A program made the position numbers and the translations under genes. This document shows positions 24,846-33,170 of a stretch of 33,980 bases of DNA, piece by piece. Each line of letters begins with the position of its first letter. Positions within the stretch are counted from its first letter, which is position 1. Under the pieces are notes generated by a model. That model made no database searches. It was not told the origin of the DNA and saw nothing but the letters and a program-made list of their open reading frames with translations. The stretch is from Streptomycetaceae bacterium (GTDB lineage: Bacteria; Actinomycetota; Actinomycetes; Streptomycetales; Streptomycetaceae), in assembly GCA_019243445.1 (NCBI GenBank), contig JAFAUH010000035.1, forward strand, positions 1 to 33,980, written 5' to 3'.

Positions 24846-26207
24846 ATGGATAAGCAGCAGGAGTTCGTGCTCCGTACTTTGGAGGAGCGCGACATCCGTT
24901 TTGTTCGGCTGTGGTTCACCGACGTGCTCGGCTTTCTGAAGTCCGTCGCCGTGGCCCCCGCCGAACTCGAGCAGGCATTCGACGAGGGCATTGGATTCGA
25001 CGGCTCGGCGATCGAGGGTTTCGCCCGGGTCTACGAATCCGACATGCTGGCCAAGCCCGACCCCGGCACCTTCCAGATCCTGCCGTGGCGCGCCGAATCC
25101 CCCGGCACCGCGCGCATGTTCTGCGACATCCTCATGCCCGACGGCTCCCCGTCATACGCGGACCCGCGCTATGTACTCCGGCGCACCCTGTCCAAGACCT
25201 CCGACCTCGGATTCACCTTCTACACCCACCCCGAGATCGAGTTCTTTCTGCTCAAGGACAAGCCGGTGGACGGCACCCCGCCCACCCCCGCCGACTCCTC
25301 CGGCTACTTCGACCACACCCCGCAGCACGTCGGCCAGGATTTCCGCCGGCAGGCAATCACCATGCTGGAGTCGATGGGCATCTCCGTGGAGTTCTCCCAC
25401 CACGAAGGCGCCCCCGGCCAACAGGAGATCGACCTGCGGTACGCCGACGCGCTCTCCACCGCCGACAACATCATGACCTTCCGGATCGTGATGAAGCAGG
25501 TCGCGCTGGAGCAGGGCGTCCAGGCCACCTTCATGCCCAAGCCGTTCTCCGAATACCCCGGCTCAGGCATGCACACCCACCTCTCCCTCTTCGAAGGCGA
25601 CCGCAACGCCTTCCACGAATCCGGCGCCGAATACCAGCTGTCCAAGGTCGGCCGCTCCTTCATCGCCGGGTTGCTCAACCACGCAGCGGAGATCTCCGCG
25701 GTCACCAACCAGTGGGTCAACTCCTACAAGCGCATCTGGGGCGGCTCCCAGCGCACAGCAGGCGCAGGCGGCGAGGCCCCCTCGTATATCTGCTGGGGCC
25801 ACAACAACCGCTCCGCGCTCATCCGCGTCCCGATGTACAAGCCGGGCAAGACGGGCTCGACCCGCGTCGAGGTCCGCTCTCTCGACACGGGAGCCAACCC
25901 GTACCTCGCCTACGCGGTACTGCTCGCGGCCGGCCTCAAGGGCGTCGAGGAGGGCCACGAACTCCCGGCCGGCGCCGACGACGACGTATGGGCCCTGTCC
26001 GACCGCGAACGCCGTGCCCTTGGCATCGAACCGCTGCCGCAGAACCTCGGCGAGGCGATCTCGCTGATGGAGCGCAGTGAGCTCGTCGCCGAGACGCTGG
26101 GGGAACACGTCTTCGACTTCTTCCTGCGCAATAAAAAGCAGGAATGGGAAGAGTACCGCTCCGAGGTCACCCCCTTCGAGCTGAAGAAAAACCTGCCGGT
26201 GCTATAA
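24846..26207 (+). CDS. glnA2: glutamine synthetase-like gamma-glutamylpolyamine synthetase, GlnA2 type
   Basis: 453 aa. The GS fold is complete: FDGSAIEGFARVYESDM (51-67), metal ligands HPEIEF (128-133) and the GQQEIDLRYAD region (191-201), GMHTHLSLF (241-249), the ATP/ammonia region around NRSALIRVP (321-329) and RVEVRSLDTGANPYLA (340-355). Where adenylylated GSI enzymes have NLYDLPPEE, this protein reads DDVWALSDRERR (379-390), so the modifiable tyrosine is absent. Its position close to nadE and glnE and its sequence fit Streptomyces GlnA2, which joins glutamate to polyamines rather than making glutamine. ATG 24846 follows AGGATAGGGG. Confidence 0.85.
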   Translation: MDKQQEFVLRTLEERDIRFVRLWFTDVLGFLKSVAVAPAELEQAFDEGIGFDGSAIEGFARVYESDMLAKPDPGTFQILPWRAESPGTARMFCDILMPDGSPSYADPRYVLRRTLSKTSDLGFTFYTHPEIEFFLLKDKPVDGTPPTPADSSGYFDHTPQHVGQDFRRQAITMLESMGISVEFSHHEGAPGQQEIDLRYADALSTADNIMTFRIVMKQVALEQGVQATFMPKPFSEYPGSGMHTHLSLFEGDRNAFHESGAEYQLSKVGRSFIAGLLNHAAEISAVTNQWVNSYKRIWGGSQRTAGAGGEAPSYICWGHNNRSALIRVPMYKPGKTGSTRVEVRSLDTGANPYLAYAVLLAAGLKGVEEGHELPAGADDDVWALSDRERRALGIEPLPQNLGEAISLMERSELVAETLGEHVFDFFLRNKKQEWEEYRSEVTPFELKKNLPVL

Positions 26208-26264
26208 GACCAGGTCAGGACCCCTTCCAGGCGCTTCTTCCCGTGGTGACGACCCTCCTCGGCC

Positions 26265-26306
26265 GGGCCCCGCCTGCTCGTCATTCTGTCTCCGGGCGCG
26301 GGGCCC
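26265..26306 (+). terminator. hairpin terminator after glnA2
   Basis: GGGCCCCG (26265-26272) and CGGGGCCC (26299-26306) form a perfect 8-bp GC stem with a 26-nt loop, 58 nt after the glnA2 stop codon. There is no T-run. Confidence 0.5.
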
Positions 26307-26469
26307 ATCGAGACCGAGTCCATCACCCTATTGGCGCAGTTCGACTGGTTGGGTGACGATGTCGACGCTTTGATCGTCGTGTGGACTCCGCCTGCTGTTT
26401 CCCTCCGTCGTCAGGCGGTGTCTTGGGCTGCGTCTCTCGCGTGGCCCGGTTCTCGCGCAAGGAGGAAGC

Positions 26470-26574
26470 ATGTTCTCGAACTTCGGCTGCCACTGGCCCT
26501 ACGTTTGGCATCTCCTCGATCTGCACATCGGCCCGCACCTGGGCTGGCCCCTGGGCTGGTACGGCCTCGACTAG
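26470..26574 (+). CDS. 34-aa small ORF with strong ribosome-binding site
   Basis: ATG 26470 is preceded by AAGGAGGAAGC, the best Shine-Dalgarno in the window, 4-5 nt away. The peptide begins MFSNFGCHWP and ends HLGWPLGWYGLD. It has four Trp, four His, six Gly, one Cys and few charged residues. A strong hairpin terminator starts 27 nt after the TAG. It is separated from glnA2 by 262 bp and that gene's terminator, and from glnE by about 1 kb, so it looks like a standalone transcription unit. I recognise no family. It could be a membrane-active or modified peptide, or a leader peptide. Confidence 0.55.
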   Translation: MFSNFGCHWPYVWHLLDLHIGPHLGWPLGWYGLD

Positions 26575-26600
26575 CCCTTCTCGGGCTTCCCAGCGCTGAG

Positions 26601-26640
26601 GGCCCCGCCAGGCGACGTCGGACGGCGTCTGGCGGGGGCC
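26601..26640 (+). terminator. hairpin terminator of the 34-codon ORF
   Basis: GGCCCCGCCAGGCGACGTC (26601-26619) folds onto 26621-26640 (complement GGCCCCCGCCAGACGCCGTC) with one bulge and two mismatches. TTCGTT follows. It lies directly after the small ORF. Confidence 0.75.
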
Positions 26641-26820
26641 TTCGTTGCCTCAGGTACTGCCTTTCAGCGCGGGTACGCATGCGCTGATGTAAGGCCCCTG
26701 GCCTTAACGACCTGATGACGGCCTTGGGCCCTATATCCGGCAGCGTAGCGGTCACACCTGTCGTCGGCCTGACGGAACGTCACTTCAGCTGAATATCTAT
26801 TGACTTGCCGTCAGAAACCT

Positions 26821-26855
26821 AGCGGATGGAGCCGCTGACAAGGACTTCATCCGCT
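26821..26855 (-). terminator. hairpin terminator of the secreted-protein gene
   Basis: AGCGGATG (26821-26828) and CATCCGCT (26848-26855) form a perfect 8-bp stem with a 19-nt loop. On the minus strand it begins 22 nt after the stop codon and is followed by AGGTTTCT. Confidence 0.55.
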
Positions 26856-26876
26856 GCGGCTATGCGTGCCGATGGT

Positions 26877-27173
26877 TCAACGGTTGGTCCACAGAACCCA
26901 CTGAAGAGTTCCGTTCGCGCACTGATACTGGTCCCACGCGCCCCTTTGGACGCCCTGCAGACCGGCACTGTTGCAGCCGTCGTACGTCCAGTACTTGTCG
27001 CGCAGAACCCAGTCGTTGGGCACCGGAGAGGCCTGTGCCGCGAGGCCGGTGTTTGCGGCGGCCCGGCTGTGACCGGGCAAGACCGGTGCGGCACTGGCCG
27101 CGCCGACACCGATGAGCGTGAGTGCGGCCAGCGCACTGCCCGTCACCGCGGCGGCCGAGAGCATACGAAACAT
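26877..27173 (-). CDS. small secreted protein with one disulfide-type cysteine pair
   Basis: 98 aa from ATG 27173 with AAGGAG 5-6 nt upstream. A Sec signal peptide covers residues 1-28 (hydrophobic core, cleavage after GAASA). The mature part has a linker and a compact domain (about 53-98): WVLRDKYWTYDGCNSAGLQG, then GAWDQYQCANG and a final LWTNR. Cys67 and Cys85 are the only cysteines and could form a disulfide. Small secreted proteins with a CN-x-AG-x-x-G ... Y-x-C pattern and a C-terminal LWT are common in Streptomyces, but their function is unknown. Confidence 0.75.
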   Translation of the reverse strand: MFRMLSAAAVTGSALAALTLIGVGAASAAPVLPGHSRAAANTGLAAQASPVPNDWVLRDKYWTYDGCNSAGLQGVQRGAWDQYQCANGTLQWVLWTNR

Positions 27174-27629
27174 GATGACTCCTTCCCCGGAGGGGGTCTT
27201 TACTTGTGCCGGGTCGGTGTCCGGCCTGTTACCTGGAGTCTTGCCTCGTTCGTGAACACAGGTAGAGGCGTTTCCCATTGCCTTGTCGAATGGGAAACAG
27301 GGAAACCACCGGGGACATGGCCCGGCTCCTGCGAGAGCACCGGACTGAGGCCGGCGCCCGATCCGGCCGCGGCCGGGCGGCTGCTCGGCGTGCTCGGCGC
27401 TTGTGCCTGCGCTGTTCCCTGCTCCTTACCGTTCCTCATCCGGCAGATGATCCCGAAGGAGAAGGACTGCAAGGCCGCCCACTTGCGCTGATGGCCCCGG
27501 GCGCGGTCTGTGCAGGATGAGTGAAGAGCTGAGGAACGCCACGGATATTGCTACGGGTATGGCGAGAGGCGTACCGGCCGCGGAGCGCTCCGGTTACGCT
27601 CGCTGATGCGAGCACGAGGAGGGTGGCCC
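27174..27629. other. intergenic region between secreted-protein gene and glnE
   Basis: 456 bp without a supportable gene. It must contain the divergent promoters of the secreted-protein gene and glnE. The middle part carries a mosaic of glnE-like sequence. A clear -10 for glnE is not evident; TTACGCT at 27593-27599 is a weak candidate. Confidence 0.5.
27359..27400 (+). repeat. glnE-derived mosaic fragment upstream of glnE
   Basis: Bases 27359-27387 are identical over 29 nt to glnE bases 27686-27714. The overlapping stretch 27381-27400 matches glnE bases 27891-27910 at 19 of 20 positions. Upstream, 27321-27333 resembles 27661-27673 (CCCGGCT-x-CTGCG). The fragment keeps the glnE frame (DPAAAGRLLGVLGA) but no longer encodes a complete protein. 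It looks like a decayed partial duplication with an internal deletion between similar CTGCT sites. Confidence 0.6.
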
Positions 27630-30600
27630 ATGCTGGAAGGACGGCGCAGCAGTATGTTCACCCGGCTGCTGCGGCACGGGTTCACCGATCCGGCCGCGGC
27701 CGGGCGGCTGCTCGACGTCCCGGAGTTGGCGGCCGTACGCAGCGATCCGGTGCTGCTCGACGCGCTCGGTGCCACCGCCGACCCCGATCTGGCGCTGCTC
27801 GGCCTGGTCAGGCTGGTCGAGGCTCAGGACGCCGATGAGCGGCATGTGCTGCTGGACACCCTCACCACCGCCAAACCGCTGCGCGACCGGCTGCTTGGCG
27901 TGCTCGGCGCCTCCGCCGCGCTCGGTGACCACTTGGCACGCCATCCGCATGACTGGCATGTGCTGGTCACGTACGACTCGAATGACCTGCACCCGGGGGT
28001 TGAAGACTTCGAGCGCGGGCTGCGCAAGGGGATGACGGAATCATCCGCTCCGCCCGCCGACGCGCTGCGCGCCGCCTATCGGCGCTGCCTGCTGGCGATC
28101 GCCGCCCGTGACGTCTGCGGTACGAGCGACCTCGCCCAGACCGCCGCCGAGCTCGCCGACCTCGCCACGGCCACCTTGCGCGCCGCCCTCGCCATCGCCG
28201 GGGCAGAGACACCGGACGACGCTGCCGCCTGCAGACTTGCGGTGATCGCGATGGGCAAGGCCGGCGGCCATGAGCTCAACTACGTCTCCGACGTGGACGT
28301 GATCTTCGTCGCGGAGCGGCCGGACTCCCCGGGACCAGGCGGCGAAACTGTGGATGAGGCCCGGTCGCTGCAGGCCGCCACGCGCCTCGCGGGCCGCATG
28401 ATGCGCGTGTGCTCCGAGACCACCGCCGAGGGCACCATCTGGGAAGTCGACGCAAATTTGCGCCCCGAGGGCAAGAACGGGCCCTTGGTACGCACGCTCT
28501 CCAGCCACATTGCGTACTACAAGCGCTGGGCGAAGACCTGGGAGTTCCAGGCACTGCTCAAGGCGCGGCCGGTCGCCGGTGACGCCGAACTGGGCAGGCG
28601 TTACCTCGACGCACTCTCGCCCATGGTGTGGCAGGCCGCCGACCGCGAACACTTCGTCGCCGATGTGCAGCAGATGCGCCGCCGCGTCATCGAGAACATT
28701 CCCGCCGCCCATCTCGACCGTGAGATCAAGCTCGGGCCCGGCGGCCTGCGAGATGTCGAATTCGCCGTTCAGCTGCTGCAGTTGGTGCACGGTCGCACCG
28801 ACCCGTCCCTGCGCAGCGCCACCACCTTGACCGCGCTCGACCAGCTGGCTCGCGGCGGCTACGTGGGTCGTGCCGACGCTGCCGCGCTCGATGGGGCATA
28901 TCGCTTCCTGCGCACCATGGAACACCGCATCCAGCTGCACAAACTGCGCCGCACTCACCTCGTCCCCGACGACGAGGCCGATCTGCGCCGCCTCGGGCGT
29001 TCGCTGGGCCTGCGCGCCGAGCCCGTTGCCGAGCTCACCCGGGAGTGGAAGCGCCACACCGTCGAAGTGCGGCGACTGCACGAGAAGCTCTTCTACAGGC
29101 CGCTGCTCGATGCCGTCGCCGCGCTCGAACCGACCGCCGCCCGGCTCAGCCCCGCGGCCGCCCGCCAGCGGCTCGAAGCGCTCGGCTACGCCGACCCGGC
29201 CACCGCACTGCGCCATTTGGAGGCGCTCGCCTCCGGGGTGAGCCGCAAGGCGGCGATCCAGCGGACCTTGCTGCCGGTGCTGCTCGGCTGGTTCGCCGAC
29301 TCCGCCGAGCCGGACGCCGGCCTGCTCAACTTCCGCAAGGTCTCCGACGCGCTCGGTCGTACCCCCTGGTATCTGCGGCTGCTCCGGGACGAAGGTGTCG
29401 CCGCCGAGAACCTCGCCCGCGTCCTGTCCGCCGGTCGGCTCGCCCCCGATCTGCTGCTGCGCGCTCCCGAGGCGGTCGCGCTGCTCGGCGACCACGAGGG
29501 GCTGCGTCCGCGTTCGCGGCTGGCACTCGAGCAGGAGGTGCTGGCCGCAGTGAACCGCGCGGACAGCCCAGAGGCCGCGGTCACGGCGGTGCGGGGGGTG
29601 CGCCGCCGTGAGCTGTTCCGTATCGCTGCGGCCGACCTGACCGGCGCGTTCCGGCCGGAGCATGATGCGGGGGCGGCCGTCGACGCGGTCGGTACCGCGA
29701 TCTCCGACGTCACCACGGCCACCGTCGCGGGCGCCCTGCAAGCAGCCGTCAAGGCGGTCAAGGCCGAGCTGGGGGGCGAGCTGCCGACTCGTATCGCGGT
29801 GATCAGCATGGGGCGCTTCGGCGGTCGGGAGCTCGGGTACGGCTCCGACGCGGATGTCCTCTTCGTCCACGAAGCCGTCGAGGGTGTCGAGGAGACCAAG
29901 GCCGCGCGCGCTGCCCTCCAGGTCGTCAACGAGCTGCGGCGTCTGCTGCAGATCCCCACCGCTGACCCACCGCTTGTGGTGGACGCCGATCTGCGTCCCG
30001 AGGGCAAGAGCGGCCCGATGGTGCGGTCGTTCGCCTCGTACGCCGCGTACTATCGCCGCTGGTCGCTGGTGTGGGAGAGCCAGGCGTTGCTGCGTGCCGA
30101 GCTCGCTGCGGGCGACACGGCGCTCGGCGCACGGTTCGTCGAGCTGATCGACCCGCTGCGTTACCCGGCCGAGGGGCTCGGAGAGGACGCGGTGCGCGAG
30201 ATACGGCGGCTCAAGGCGCGTGTGGAAACTGAACGGCTGCCACGTGGTGCCGACCCGACCACCCACACCAAAATCGGCCGTGGCGGTCTTTCGGACGTGG
30301 AATGGACGGTGCAGTTGCTGCAGATGCGGCACGGTTGGGCCGAGCCGGGGCTGCGGACCACCCACACCCGCCGGGCGCTGGCTGCGGCTGCCGCGGAAGG
30401 CCTGGTGGAGGTGGAGGATGCCGCGATACTCGACGAGGCCTGGGTGCTGGCGACACGCGTACGCAACGCCGTGATGTTGGTGCGCGGTCGTCCCGGCGAC
30501 ACCTTCCCCGCCGACGGGCGCGAGATGGCTGCCGTCGCCCGCTACCTCGGCTACGGTCCTGGACATGTCGGAGAGCTCGTCGACGACTACCGTCGTACGA

Positions 30601-30647
30601 CGCGTCGCGCCCGCGCTGTCGTCGAAAGACTGTTCTATGACGCCTGA
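27630..30647 (+). CDS. glnE: bifunctional glutamine synthetase adenylyltransferase/deadenylase
   Basis: 1005 aa from ATG 27630 with GAGGAGGG 6-9 nt upstream; an earlier in-frame ATG (27606) lacks a ribosome-binding site. Two nucleotidyltransferase domains are visible: GKAGGHELNYVSDVDVIFV (about 207-225) in the deadenylylating half and GRFGGRELGYGSDADVLFV (about 728-746) in the adenylylating half, each with a paired Asp. Each is followed by an RPEGK segment and a GxGGLxDVEWxVQLLQ-type helical region. The enzyme switches glutamine synthetase I off by adenylylation when nitrogen is plentiful. Its 3' end overlaps the convergent PAP2 gene by 13 bp. Confidence 0.96.
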   Translation: MLEGRRSSMFTRLLRHGFTDPAAAGRLLDVPELAAVRSDPVLLDALGATADPDLALLGLVRLVEAQDADERHVLLDTLTTAKPLRDRLLGVLGASAALGDHLARHPHDWHVLVTYDSNDLHPGVEDFERGLRKGMTESSAPPADALRAAYRRCLLAIAARDVCGTSDLAQTAAELADLATATLRAALAIAGAETPDDAAACRLAVIAMGKAGGHELNYVSDVDVIFVAERPDSPGPGGETVDEARSLQAATRLAGRMMRVCSETTAEGTIWEVDANLRPEGKNGPLVRTLSSHIAYYKRWAKTWEFQALLKARPVAGDAELGRRYLDALSPMVWQAADREHFVADVQQMRRRVIENIPAAHLDREIKLGPGGLRDVEFAVQLLQLVHGRTDPSLRSATTLTALDQLARGGYVGRADAAALDGAYRFLRTMEHRIQLHKLRRTHLVPDDEADLRRLGRSLGLRAEPVAELTREWKRHTVEVRRLHEKLFYRPLLDAVAALEPTAARLSPAAARQRLEALGYADPATALRHLEALASGVSRKAAIQRTLLPVLLGWFADSAEPDAGLLNFRKVSDALGRTPWYLRLLRDEGVAAENLARVLSAGRLAPDLLLRAPEAVALLGDHEGLRPRSRLALEQEVLAAVNRADSPEAAVTAVRGVRRRELFRIAAADLTGAFRPEHDAGAAVDAVGTAISDVTTATVAGALQAAVKAVKAELGGELPTRIAVISMGRFGGRELGYGSDADVLFVHEAVEGVEETKAARAALQVVNELRRLLQIPTADPPLVVDADLRPEGKSGPMVRSFASYAAYYRRWSLVWESQALLRAELAAGDTALGARFVELIDPLRYPAEGLGEDAVREIRRLKARVETERLPRGADPTTHTKIGRGGLSDVEWTVQLLQMRHGWAEPGLRTTHTRRALAAAAAEGLVEVEDAAILDEAWVLATRVRNAVMLVRGRPGDTFPADGREMAAVARYLGYGPGHVGELVDDYRRTTRRARAVVERLFYDA

Positions 30648-31567
30648 TTGCTGGCGGTGGCCAACGTCAGGGACCGCGGCAGGTGGTAGGTGAATCTGCC
30701 GTAGGCCAGGAATGACACCGTGAAGCCGAAGCTGAGCGTGAGGATCCCGCCGGCGGCATCCAGCCAGAAGTGGTTGGCGGTAGAGATGATCACTACCAGC
30801 GTCGCCACCGGGTAGAGCAGGCCGAGCGCTTTCGTCCATACCGGCCGCGTCAGTGTGGCTATCGTGATCCCGCACCACAGCGACCAGCCGATGTGCATGG
30901 ACGGCATTGCGGCGTACTGGTTGGAGACATGGGCCAGGTTGCCCGATGCCATCGAACCCCAGGTGTGGTGAACGGCGACAGTGTCGATGAAACCGCCGCC
31001 CCGCATCAGGCGGGGAGGTGCCAATGGATAGAAGTAAAAGCCGACCAGCGCGATACCTGTGGTGGCGAAGATGGTCAACCGGGCTGATGCGTACCTGCCA
31101 GGATGTTTGTGGTAGAGCCACACCAGCACGCCGATGGTCATGATGAAGTGCAGGGTCGCGTAGTAATAGTTCATTCCTACGATCAGCCATGTCACCGACT
31201 CGATGGCGTGGTTGATGTGGTTTTCCACGGCGATGCCGAGCGCTTGCTCCAGATGCCAGATCTGGCGTGCGTGCCGCATCGCGGCAGCTTCCTGCTCGGG
31301 AACCGCGTTGCGCACCAGCGAGTACACCCAGTAGCTCGCGCCGATCAGTAGGATCTCAAACCACAGGCGCGGCCTGCGGGGAGTGCGGACCCAGCGGACA
31401 AGGGTGTGACGGCTCTCCGTGCGGCGGCCCTCACGCAATGCTCCACTGATGTCGACGACGGGATCGTCGGAACCAGTGGAGCGCGGAGGGGCGGCCGTAC
31501 GGCCTTCCAGGATCTTCGCTGTCGGTTCCCCCATAGGGCGATAGTCTGCCAGATGGACGACGCCCAT
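30635..31567 (-). CDS. PAP2-superfamily membrane phosphatase (inositol phosphorylceramide synthase-like)
   Basis: 310 aa from ATG 31567 with AGGGGAT about 7 nt upstream; an ATG at 31534 (299 aa) is an alternative. A polar 65-residue N terminus precedes six membrane segments. Active-site motifs are PSMH (222-225, His225) and STANHFWLD (262-270, His266 and Asp270), the variant seen in the PAP2_3/Aur1-like branch; the FYFYPLAPPRLM segment (177-188) is also typical. Likely an outward-facing lipid phosphate phosphatase or phospho-alcohol transferase, for example in phosphatidylinositol-type lipid synthesis. A 23-bp palindrome lies about 90 bp upstream. Confidence 0.82.
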   Translation of the reverse strand: MGVVHLADYRPMGEPTAKILEGRTAAPPRSTGSDDPVVDISGALREGRRTESRHTLVRWVRTPRRPRLWFEILLIGASYWVYSLVRNAVPEQEAAAMRHARQIWHLEQALGIAVENHINHAIESVTWLIVGMNYYYATLHFIMTIGVLVWLYHKHPGRYASARLTIFATTGIALVGFYFYPLAPPRLMRGGGFIDTVAVHHTWGSMASGNLAHVSNQYAAMPSMHIGWSLWCGITIATLTRPVWTKALGLLYPVATLVVIISTANHFWLDAAGGILTLSFGFTVSFLAYGRFTYHLPRSLTLATASNQAS

Positions 31568-31888
31568 CGATCATCCCCTGGTCGGGTCTTCGCCATCCCA
31601 GGTACTCCTCAAGGCGGACTTCCTGTCGCGATCCCTTGTGATCTGGGACTTAACGTGTCGGCAGTTGAACTGCCGACATGGGAGCCCCTGCAGTTTTCGA
31701 ATCTCTTGTGTGCATTTCGTGTGTTATCAGTGAAAGCGCCGTGACTTCGATCATGAGTTGAATCCATCGAACGGGTGACAGCGGAGCGCCTCATGCGCCG
31801 GGAAGCGGCTGGCCGGGCCGATGCTCATCGGGGCCAGGGGTGGTCAGAGTCACGGTCGCATGCCGAGTCTTTGGTCGAGAGCTTCGGC
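31568..31888. other. intergenic region upstream of PAP2 gene
   Basis: 321 bp between the ArsB-like stop and the PAP2 start, with no supportable gene. It is more A/T-rich around 31690-31770 than its surroundings and holds the palindrome at 31656-31678, so it probably contains the PAP2 promoter. Confidence 0.5.
31656..31678. promoter_or_regulatory. perfect 23-bp palindrome upstream of PAP2 gene
   Basis: TGTCGGCAGTT and its exact complement flank a single central G; the symmetry continues outward after one G-T mismatch (CG/TG). It lies 89 bp upstream of the PAP2 start and 211 bp after the ArsB-like stop, which fits an operator better than a terminator. Confidence 0.5.
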
Positions 31889-33163
31889 TCAGCCTCCGAT
31901 GGTGTGCAGCGCAGCCCACAGTGCCCCCACCGCGAGCACCAGCGCCGCAGGCACGGTGAGGAGCCCGAGGCGGGTGAACTCACCCAGGTCCACATCGGTA
32001 TCGTGCTCGTGCACGATGCGCCGCCACAGCAAGGTCGCCAACGACCCGGCGTAGGTGAGATTGGGGCCGATGTTCACCCCGAGCAGCACCGCCAGCACCG
32101 CACCCGGCCCGGAGGGTGTGGTCAGTGGCAGCAGCACCAGTACGGCGGGCAGATTGTTGATGACGTTCGCCAGCACGGCGGCCAGCGCCGCGATGCCCAG
32201 TAGAGCAGGCAGCCCGGTGCCGCTCGGGACGAGATGCGCCAAGGCCCGGCCCAGCCCATTGTCGATCACGGCCCGTACCACGATCCCCAACGCCAAAACG
32301 AAGGCGAGGAAAGGCATGGCGGTGGCGCGGGCGACGGTGACGACAGTGGTCCTGCGCTGCGCCAATGCGCGGCCGGTGAGCACGACGGCACCGGCCAGGG
32401 CCGCCCACACCGGATTCACCCCGAGCGCCGAAGCGAGTACAAAACCGCCCAGCGTGCAGGCAACGGTGACCAGTGCGAACACCGGCGCCTCCGACGCTTC
32501 CTGCACCTGCGTACCCGGGGCACCTGCGGCCTGGACCGCTCCCGCCGCCAAGTCCCTGCCGAAGAACCGCCGCAGGACCACGTATTCCACACCGATCGCG
32601 ACTACCCACGCCACCGCCATCAGCGCCGCGAAGCGCGTGAAGCTCAGCCCGCTGGCCGCGAACGCCAGCAGGTTCGTCAGATTGGAGACGGGCAGCAGCA
32701 AGGACGCGGTGTTCGACAGATGCGCGCAGGCATACACATGCGGCTTGGGGCGCGCGCCCAGCCGGGCAGCGGTGGCGAACACCACCGGAGTGAGCAGTAC
32801 CACTGTCGCATCCAGACTGAGCACCGCCGTGATCACCGACGCCGTGGCGAACACCCAGCCCAGCAGCGTGTACGGCCGTCCCGTCGCGGCACGGGCCATC
32901 CACGCTCCGCACGCCCTGAAGACCCCCTCGGTATCGCAGAGTTGAGCGAGCACCAGTACCGCTGCCAAGAACCCGATCACCGGCCCGAGGCGCTCCGCCT
33001 CCGCGCGGGCGGAGCCCAGCGTGCTCGCCCCGCTGCCGATCAACAGGCCGGCGGCCGGTACCGCGACGACGGCTTCCGGCCATCCCCACGGCCGTACCAC
33101 TGCCCAGGCCAGCACCACCACAAGAAGAACGGCGGCCAGCGCCTCTGCGACGCACGTGTTCAG
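31889..33163 (-). CDS. ArsB/SLC13-like ion transporter, probable CTG start
   Basis: 424 aa if it starts at CTG 33163; the first GTG (33121) gives 410 aa but would cut into the first membrane helix and has no ribosome-binding site. GAGGAGA (33171-33177) is 7 nt before the CTG, and the extra residues (NTCVAEALAAVLLVV) complete the helix. About 11-12 membrane segments and two-fold symmetry are visible: SLDATVVLLTPVVFATAARLG in the first half and ANVINNLPAVLVLLPL with GVNIGPNLTYAGSLATLLW in the second, the ArsB/ion transporter superfamily signature. No arsR or arsC is nearby, so arsenite export is not assured; sodium/proton or dicarboxylate transport is possible. Confidence 0.85.
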   Translation of the reverse strand: MNTCVAEALAAVLLVVVLAWAVVRPWGWPEAVVAVPAAGLLIGSGASTLGSARAEAERLGPVIGFLAAVLVLAQLCDTEGVFRACGAWMARAATGRPYTLLGWVFATASVITAVLSLDATVVLLTPVVFATAARLGARPKPHVYACAHLSNTASLLLPVSNLTNLLAFAASGLSFTRFAALMAVAWVVAIGVEYVVLRRFFGRDLAAGAVQAAGAPGTQVQEASEAPVFALVTVACTLGGFVLASALGVNPVWAALAGAVVLTGRALAQRRTTVVTVARATAMPFLAFVLALGIVVRAVIDNGLGRALAHLVPSGTGLPALLGIAALAAVLANVINNLPAVLVLLPLTTPSGPGAVLAVLLGVNIGPNLTYAGSLATLLWRRIVHEHDTDVDLGEFTRLGLLTVPAALVLAVGALWAALHTIGG

Positions 33164-33170
33164 GGCCCAC

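Noticed and set aside
28041-31190. 1049-codon open frame on the minus strand opposite glnE
   Set aside because: The opposite strand encodes complete GlnE with both transferase domains. The long open frame is a side effect of strong GC bias at third positions.
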